Below are positions 22,563 to 26,285 of a stretch of DNA of 26,285 nt, in pieces; the stretch's first letter is position 1, and the number at the start of each line of letters is the position of its first letter. This stretch comes from Clostridia bacterium. Lineage in GTDB: Bacteria > Bacillota_A > Clostridia > Christensenellales > Aristaeellaceae. The notes under the pieces were generated by a model, which made no database searches, was not told where the DNA came from, and was given only the letters and a program-made list of their open reading frames with translations. The position numbers were made by a program, and so were the translations under genes. Location of the stretch: assembly GCA_017509065.1 (NCBI GenBank), contig JAFWQM010000078.1, forward strand, positions 1 to 26,285, read 5' to 3'.

Positions 22563-24593
22563 ATGAAAAAAGCTATGTGTTTCATTCTGTCTTTGGCTCT
22601 CGTGATTCTTTCCCTGGTTCCCGCCATCGCTGAACCCGCCACATTCACCGGCAAAGCCCGCGGCATGCAGGGCGACGTGATCGTGAACGTGACCATCGAC
22701 GACGGCAAAATCACCGACATTCAGTATGAAAAGTATCCCGAAACCGAAAACATCACCTATGTGGCGCGGGACCGCATCCCCGCCCAGATCATTGAGCATC
22801 AGACCCTTGCCGTGGACACCGTGACCGGCGCGACCTTCGCCAGCTACGCTATCGTGGGCGCGGTGAAGAACGCCATCAAGGAATCCGGCCTGGACGTGCC
22901 CGCCCTGACCGCTGAAGCCTGGAGCGAACCCGCCGGTGAAGACCAGACCTGGGACACCGACGTGCTGGTCATGGGCGGCGGCGGCGCCGGTCTGGCTGCC
23001 GCTATCACCGCCGCGCAGAATGGCGCGAACGTCATCCTGATCGAAAAGAGCAGCGTCATGGGCGGCAACACCATGGTCGCCGGCGCGGCCTACAACGCCG
23101 TTGACCCCGGCGCCCAGAGCACCGCCATCCTGACCCCCGCCCAGAAGACCGCCATGGACAGCTATCTGGCCCTGGATCCCGCTGATCCCGCCCTGAAGTT
23201 CGACCTCTATCCCGAATGGGCGGAAGTGCTGGAACAGCTCAAGAAGGACATCAACGAATTCTACGCCGCCAACGAAGGCAAGACCCCTGGCGTGGATATG
23301 CCCGGCTTTGACGCCATCTCCCTGCATATGTGGCATATCTACACCGGTGGCATGCGCGAACTGCTGGACGGCTCCTACATCGCTCCCAAGATCGAACTGG
23401 CCCGCGCCCTGGCTGAAAACGCCCTGGGTTCCTTCGAGTGGATGGGGAGCATCGGACTGAACGCCGGTTACGGCGAGGGCGCCCGTCTGAGCACCGTGCT
23501 GGGCGCTATGTGGCCCCGCACCCACAGCTTCATGAGCGGCGCGCAGCGCATCCCGCAGCTGGTCAAAGTGGCTGAAGAAAACGGCGTGAAGATCTACACT
23601 GAAACCCGCGGCACCGAACTGCTCGTGAACGAAGCTGGCAAAGTAGTCGGCGCGAAGGCTGAGCAGGCCAACGGCACCAAGATCACCATCAACGCCGCCA
23701 AGGGCGTCGTGCTGGCGACCGGCGGCTACTGCGCCAACCCCGCGATGGTGAAGGAATATGACAACTACTGGGGCGACGACCTGACCGACCATACCCTGAG
23801 CACCAACCTGGGCACCAACGAAGGCGACGGCATCGTGATGGCGACCGCTATCGGCGCGGACACCTTCGGCCTGGGCGTGAGCCAGATGATGCCCTCCTCT
23901 TCTCCTGTGAAGGGCACCATGACCGACGGTATCTGGGCTGACGCTGCCGAGCAGATCTGGATCGACGGCAACGGCGACCGCTTCGTGAATGAATACGCAG
24001 AGCGCGACGTGCTGGCCAAGGCTTCCCTGGCGCTTGACGGCGGCATCTTCTACATCATCTACGCAGGCCGCGGCGACATCACCAAGCCCGAAGTGAAGCT
24101 GACCGGCTGCGCCTATGACGGCCGCACCGCCGCCATGGTGGAAGGCGGACACATCTGGTACGCTCCCACCCTGAAGGAACTGGCTGAACTCACCCAGACC
24201 ACCGCTGCCGCTGGCTGCACCCCCGCGTTCACCGAAGAAAAGCTCCGCGAAACCATTGAAAAGTACAACGCCTATGTAGCCGCCCAGAAGGACGACGACT
24301 TCGGCAAGGAAGTGCTGGCCGGCGCGATCGACATCGACGCCATCGACGCCAATCCCGAAGTGGGCTACTGCATCAGCCCCCGTAAGTCTTCCCTGCACCA
24401 CACCATGGGCGGTATCTGCATCGACACCGAGACCCACGTCCTGCGCGCTGACGGCTCCATCATCGAGGGCCTGTGGGCGGCTGGCGAAGTGACCGGCGGT
24501 ATCCACGCCGGCAACCGCCTGGGCGGCAACGCCATCGCCGACATCTTCACTTTCGGCCGTATCGCCGGCGAACAGGCCGCCGCTGCCGAGTAA
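22563..24593 (+). CDS. Secreted FMN/FAD-dependent reductase (fumarate/urocanate reductase-like)
   Basis: 676 residues. Signal peptide 1-23 (ends PAIA). An FMN-binding domain (about 27-105) has the ApbE flavinylation motif D85-T-V-T-G-A-T91, so FMN is expected covalently on T91. The FAD domain begins at V-L-V-M-G-G-G-G-A-G-L-A-A-A. Catalytic positions of the fumarate reductase family are kept: R481 (Y-A-E-R-D), H612/H613 (H-H-T-M-G-G) and R652 (G-N-R-L-G-G-N-A). The substrate-binding His of Q-x-H-P-T is Met here (Q441-M-M-P-S), so the acceptor is probably not fumarate. It likely reduces an unsaturated organic acid outside the membrane. Codon use is strongly biased to a few C-ending codons, suggesting high expression. 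AAAGGAGG precedes the ATG. Confidence 0.93.
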   Translation: MKKAMCFILSLALVILSLVPAIAEPATFTGKARGMQGDVIVNVTIDDGKITDIQYEKYPETENITYVARDRIPAQIIEHQTLAVDTVTGATFASYAIVGAVKNAIKESGLDVPALTAEAWSEPAGEDQTWDTDVLVMGGGGAGLAAAITAAQNGANVILIEKSSVMGGNTMVAGAAYNAVDPGAQSTAILTPAQKTAMDSYLALDPADPALKFDLYPEWAEVLEQLKKDINEFYAANEGKTPGVDMPGFDAISLHMWHIYTGGMRELLDGSYIAPKIELARALAENALGSFEWMGSIGLNAGYGEGARLSTVLGAMWPRTHSFMSGAQRIPQLVKVAEENGVKIYTETRGTELLVNEAGKVVGAKAEQANGTKITINAAKGVVLATGGYCANPAMVKEYDNYWGDDLTDHTLSTNLGTNEGDGIVMATAIGADTFGLGVSQMMPSSSPVKGTMTDGIWADAAEQIWIDGNGDRFVNEYAERDVLAKASLALDGGIFYIIYAGRGDITKPEVKLTGCAYDGRTAAMVEGGHIWYAPTLKELAELTQTTAAAGCTPAFTEEKLRETIEKYNAYVAAQKDDDFGKEVLAGAIDIDAIDANPEVGYCISPRKSSLHHTMGGICIDTETHVLRADGSIIEGLWAAGEVTGGIHAGNRLGGNAIADIFTFGRIAGEQAAAAE

Positions 24594-24624
24594 GAATCGT
24601 TGTTATTGCAAACTCAAAACGACC

Positions 24625-24654
24625 AGGCGAACCGGAGAAATCCGGTTCGCCTTT
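24625..24654 (+). terminator. Terminator after the reductase gene
   Basis: A perfect 12-bp stem (24625-24636 with 24641-24652) closed by a GAAA tetraloop. The T run after it is short (TTT, then CG), so stability of the stem rather than the U tract makes the case. It begins 31 nt after the stop codon. Confidence 0.65.
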
Positions 24655-24736
24655 CGATTGATGCTTCCCGCCATATCCAAGGAAGAAGTAAGGCATACTT
24701 AATCATTACAATAATGTTGATTTTTTGAAAAAATGC

Positions 24737-24765
24737 TTGCATTTTAACGCGGGTTATGCTATGAT
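24737..24765 (+). promoter_or_regulatory. Promoter of rpmB
   Basis: TTGCAT (24737-24742), a 17-bp spacer and TATGAT (24760-24765), leaving a leader of about 70 nt. Confidence 0.7.
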
Positions 24766-24774
24766 ATTCAAGCT

Positions 24775-24820
24775 GTCATGAAACGGGAGAAGTGTGCCAC
24801 TCGCAAGTCGCCCGCATGAC
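24775..24820 (+). promoter_or_regulatory. Structured leader of rpmB (candidate)
   Basis: GTCATG (24775-24780) pairs with CATGAC (24815-24820). After an AAA bulge on one side, CGGG (24784-24787) pairs with CCCG (24811-24814), giving ten base pairs. The enclosed 23 nt can form a small ACT/AGT hairpin. The structure ends 8 nt before the GGGGAGG ribosome site. Ribosomal protein genes often carry such autoregulatory leaders; no known L28 leader is claimed here. Confidence 0.35.
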
Positions 24821-24843
24821 GAATTCCCGGGGAGGTAATGACA

Positions 24844-25080
24844 ATGGGCAAGTTTTGTGAAGTGTGCGAAAAGGGCTTGATGACAGGCCATAACGTGAGC
24901 CACTCCAACCGCAAGAGCAGCCGTACTTGGGCTCCCAACGTACAGCCTCTGCGCGTGATCGTGGACGGCCGTCCCATGCGCCTGAACGTTTGCACCCGCT
25001 GCCTGCGCACCATGCGCAAGAACGGCGCGATGCAGGCTTTTGCCGCTCCCGCTGTGGAGACCGTGGCGGAAGAAGCCTGA
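24844..25080 (+). CDS. rpmB: 50S ribosomal protein L28
   Basis: 78 residues from the ATG at 24844, eight nt after GGGGAGG; the ATG at 24838 is only 2 nt from that site and is rejected. The family core G-K-F-C-E-V-C-E-K-G, N-V-S-H-S-N-R-K-S-S-R-T-W and P-N-V-Q is at the start, and C-T-R-C-L-R-T near residue 55 completes a C-x2-C ... C-x2-C zinc-binding set. The short Ala/Glu-rich tail after residue 62 is not part of the usual core. It is a structural protein of the large ribosomal subunit. Single-gene transcript with its own promoter and terminator; stop is TGA. Confidence 0.97.
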   Translation: MGKFCEVCEKGLMTGHNVSHSNRKSSRTWAPNVQPLRVIVDGRPMRLNVCTRCLRTMRKNGAMQAFAAPAVETVAEEA

Positions 25081-25099
25081 TGGAAAACGCACCGCAATG

Positions 25100-25126
25100 A
25101 ACCACCTGTGCAGAAGGTGGTTTTTT
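25100..25126 (+). terminator. Terminator of rpmB
   Basis: AACCACCT (25100-25107) pairs with AGGTGGTT (25115-25122) around a 7-nt loop and is followed by TTTT. It begins 20 nt after the stop codon. Confidence 0.88.
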
Positions 25127-25156
25127 GCGTTTTGGGATTCAAATGCGGATGCAGAG

Positions 25157-25189
25157 AAAAACGCCATGCCGGACGGCCCAGCATGGCGT
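25157..25189 (-). terminator. Terminator of the C39-like gene
   Basis: ACGCCATGC (25161-25169) pairs with GCATGGCGT (25181-25189). On the minus strand the stem is followed by a run of T (25160-25157). It begins 10 nt after the minus-strand stop codon. Confidence 0.75.
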
Positions 25190-25198
25190 GTTCAGTTT

Positions 25199-25939
25199 TT
25201 ATTTGCTTTCGGGCGTGGCGACCAGGAAGCACATGTCGTTCAGTTCGCCGGATTCTTCACTGAAGAAATTGTAGAAGGTGAAGTTGTAGATGAAGCGTTC
25301 GGCGGGATAGATGCCGTAGCCGTCCTGGTTATGGTCGGTGGTATCGTAGGGATCAGCCACGATGATGACGTCGTCCTGCTCGATCTCGGTTCCCATATCG
25401 TCGTAGCCGATGATCACCTGCCAGTGTCCGCCCCAATCGTTCCAGCCGATCATGATGGGATTGCCGGCGGCCAAGGTTTCCCGGATGAAATCGAAGGTGA
25501 AGATACCATACACGTCTTCTCCCTCGTCAATGGCGGAATAGCAGGTGAAGCCGCCCACGCCGTCAAACATCGCGATCATCTGGCTCAGGCTGGTCGCGCC
25601 GGGCTCGGTTCCGTGGGGCCGAAGTGCGGCCAGGGTTTCCTCGTTATAATCGCCGCGCAGACCGTACCACTCCAGCGTCATCAGGGCGCTTGCCACGCCG
25701 CAGCTCCATTCGCTGGACTGCTGGATGGTTTTGAAATGCGTCAGGATCGTGAGGGTGTCGGTCGATTCCATGTTGTAAAAATCCGGATGGCGGAAGTAGT
25801 GGCTGTCCACGTGGTCGCTCACGCGCTCCACGCTGTCCGCGCCGTCTTCTTCGCTCAGATCAATTCCGTCGTCGAACTTCATTTCATCGGTGTAGTTTCC
25901 CTCCGCAAGCGCCGAAAACGCGGTCAGGGACATGCACAC
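25199..25939 (-). CDS. C39-like cysteine peptidase domain protein, 5' end broken by a TGA
   Basis: The open frame from a GTG at 25939 gives 246 residues. The core is a peptidase C39-like (papain-like) domain: C80 in W-S-C-G-V-A-S-A-L-M-T-L-E-W-Y-G, H172 in G-G-H-W-Q-V-I-I-G-Y and D196 in V-A-D-P-Y-D, all intact. A full signal peptide is encoded if translation starts at the ATG at 25969, which has AAGGAG upstream, but codon 7 is TGA (25951-25949). Without those ten codons the remaining start has only part of the hydrophobic core and no ribosome site. So it is either a fresh pseudogene, a sequence error (TGG to TGA), or expressed from a poor start. Usual role: extracellular proteolysis, or processing. 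It has its own promoter at 26022-26050. Confidence 0.8.
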   Translation of the reverse strand: MCMSLTAFSALAEGNYTDEMKFDDGIDLSEEDGADSVERVSDHVDSHYFRHPDFYNMESTDTLTILTHFKTIQQSSEWSCGVASALMTLEWYGLRGDYNEETLAALRPHGTEPGATSLSQMIAMFDGVGGFTCYSAIDEGEDVYGIFTFDFIRETLAAGNPIMIGWNDWGGHWQVIIGYDDMGTEIEQDDVIIVADPYDTTDHNQDGYGIYPAERFIYNFTFYNFFSEESGELNDMCFLVATPESK

Positions 25940-26021
25940 GACCAGCAGTCATACCAGCATATTTTTCATAGTGAATCACTCCTTCTTTGGTTTGTTTCCC
26001 TGAATTTGGGCACCGCCGCCT

Positions 26022-26050
26022 ATCTTACCATAACGCGGCTTTTTTATCAA
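26022..26050 (-). promoter_or_regulatory. Promoter of the C39-like gene
   Basis: On the minus strand: TTGATA (26045-26050), a 17-bp spacer and TAAGAT (26022-26027), about 53 bp before the ATG at 25969. Confidence 0.65.
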
Positions 26051-26108
26051 TAAAATTATTGTATTTGTCGTTACCATTCAGGTATCGAAGTCAGATGAGG
26101 AGGCTACG

Positions 26109-26285
26109 ATGGGGCCGCGGAGGCCCCAGCGTCCCTTTGTTGGATTATTATTGCTCGCCCAATTGAATCGTGAATTCAGATGCGGGATGAGAAATCGTTC
26201 CAGACAAGGAACGAAACCGCAGGAATACTGGAGGTATTTCAAGGTTGAGTGACGCAGGATGGACCGATTTATCGCCCGCAGATAA
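26109..26285 (+). repeat. Dispersed palindromic repeat, left and central part, cut by window end
   Basis: It starts with a GGGGCC/GGCCCC hairpin (26110-26128). ATTATTGCTCGCCCAA (26147-26162) is the exact reverse complement of 123-138. The centre has nested hairpins: GTTCC/GGAAC, then AACC/GGTT enclosing GGAATAC/GTATTTC. The last 51 nt equal 60-110. Joined with the left-edge copy, the element would be roughly 165 bp or more with long inverted ends. An ATG at 26109 with GAGGAGG upstream opens a 47-codon frame across the repeat that ends at the TGA at 26250-26252; I regard it as repeat-derived, not a proven gene. The rest of 25970-26108 holds only the promoter above. Confidence 0.8.

Noticed and set aside
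22425..24506. 693-codon open frame on the minus strand opposite the reductase gene
   Set aside because: It is antisense to a gene with clear domains and strong codon bias. C-rich third positions remove stops on the other strand. The frame has no ribosome site or family resemblance.
24778..24819. 13-codon leader peptide before rpmB
   Set aside because: No ribosome binding site lies ahead of the ATG and there is no run of a regulatory amino acid; the stem structure is the better explanation.
25949..25951. TGA recoded as tryptophan
   Set aside because: gpmI, deoC, the merR-type gene and rpmB all end in TGA at the expected family lengths, so TGA is a stop in this organism. No selenocysteine-type context is expected in a signal peptide.
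1..26285. Circular molecule suggested by shared sequence at both ends
   Set aside because: The shared segment begins at 60, not at 1, and the sequences before it differ. A circular overlap would include the very first bases. A dispersed repeat explains it better.

Overview
The window is GC-rich, gene-dense bacterial chromosome. The gene content fits a Gram-positive, spore-forming-lineage Clostridia: spoIIR, a VTC/DUF4956 pair, a MoxR-DUF58-transglutaminase operon, YajC, a secreted FMN/FAD reductase, strong GGAGG ribosome binding sites and AxA-type signal peptides. A GC-rich Christensenellales-like gut or rumen lineage is my guess from general resemblance; nothing here proves it. No rRNA, tRNA, transposase, phage or CRISPR array was seen. 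The dispersed repeats are the only mobile-looking material.

Layout. 1-138: palindromic repeat sequence. 143-4267 (minus): four-gene efflux operon of a membrane-anchored HlyD-like adaptor, a MacB-type ATPase, a MacB-type permease and a second, secreted adaptor. 4527-5939 (plus): DUF4956 membrane protein and VTC-type polyphosphate polymerase. 5945-6070: heptad inverted repeat 1. 6091-7963 (plus): zinc-ribbon membrane protein and TPM-domain protein, closed by a clear terminator. 8122-9345 (plus): AI-2E family transporter. 9425-12548 (minus): gpmI, a zinc-ribbon membrane protein, a 52-residue DUF1902-like protein and deoC, read from one promoter. 12681-13547 (minus): secreted protein of unknown role. 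13741-15081 (plus): CBS/CorC-type membrane protein with a TTG start. 15106-15196: heptad inverted repeat 3. 15223-19584 (minus): MoxR ATPase, DUF58 protein and transglutaminase-like membrane protein. 19871-20287 (plus): yajC. 20298-20389: heptad inverted repeat 2. 20404-20967 (plus): mntP. 20962-21417 (minus): short spoIIR. 21478-22281 (minus): MerR regulator. 22563-24593 (plus): FMN/FAD reductase, divergent from merR. 24844-25080 (plus): rpmB (L28). 25199-25939 (minus): C39-like secreted protein whose signal peptide carries an in-frame TGA. 26109-26285: second copy of the window-edge repeat.

The most interesting signals are four. (1) Three intergenic inverted repeats have arms built of tandem 7-nt units; each element has its own heptad, and in one the two arms differ by exactly two heptads. 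(2) The reductase promoter has a 19-bp spacer, as in MerR-activated promoters, and sits beside a divergent merR; the reductase lacks the usual substrate-binding His of fumarate reductases. (3) A nonsense codon interrupts an otherwise intact signal peptide. (4) A palindromic repeat with 16-bp perfectly complementary ends lies at both window edges, with a 51-nt identical segment.
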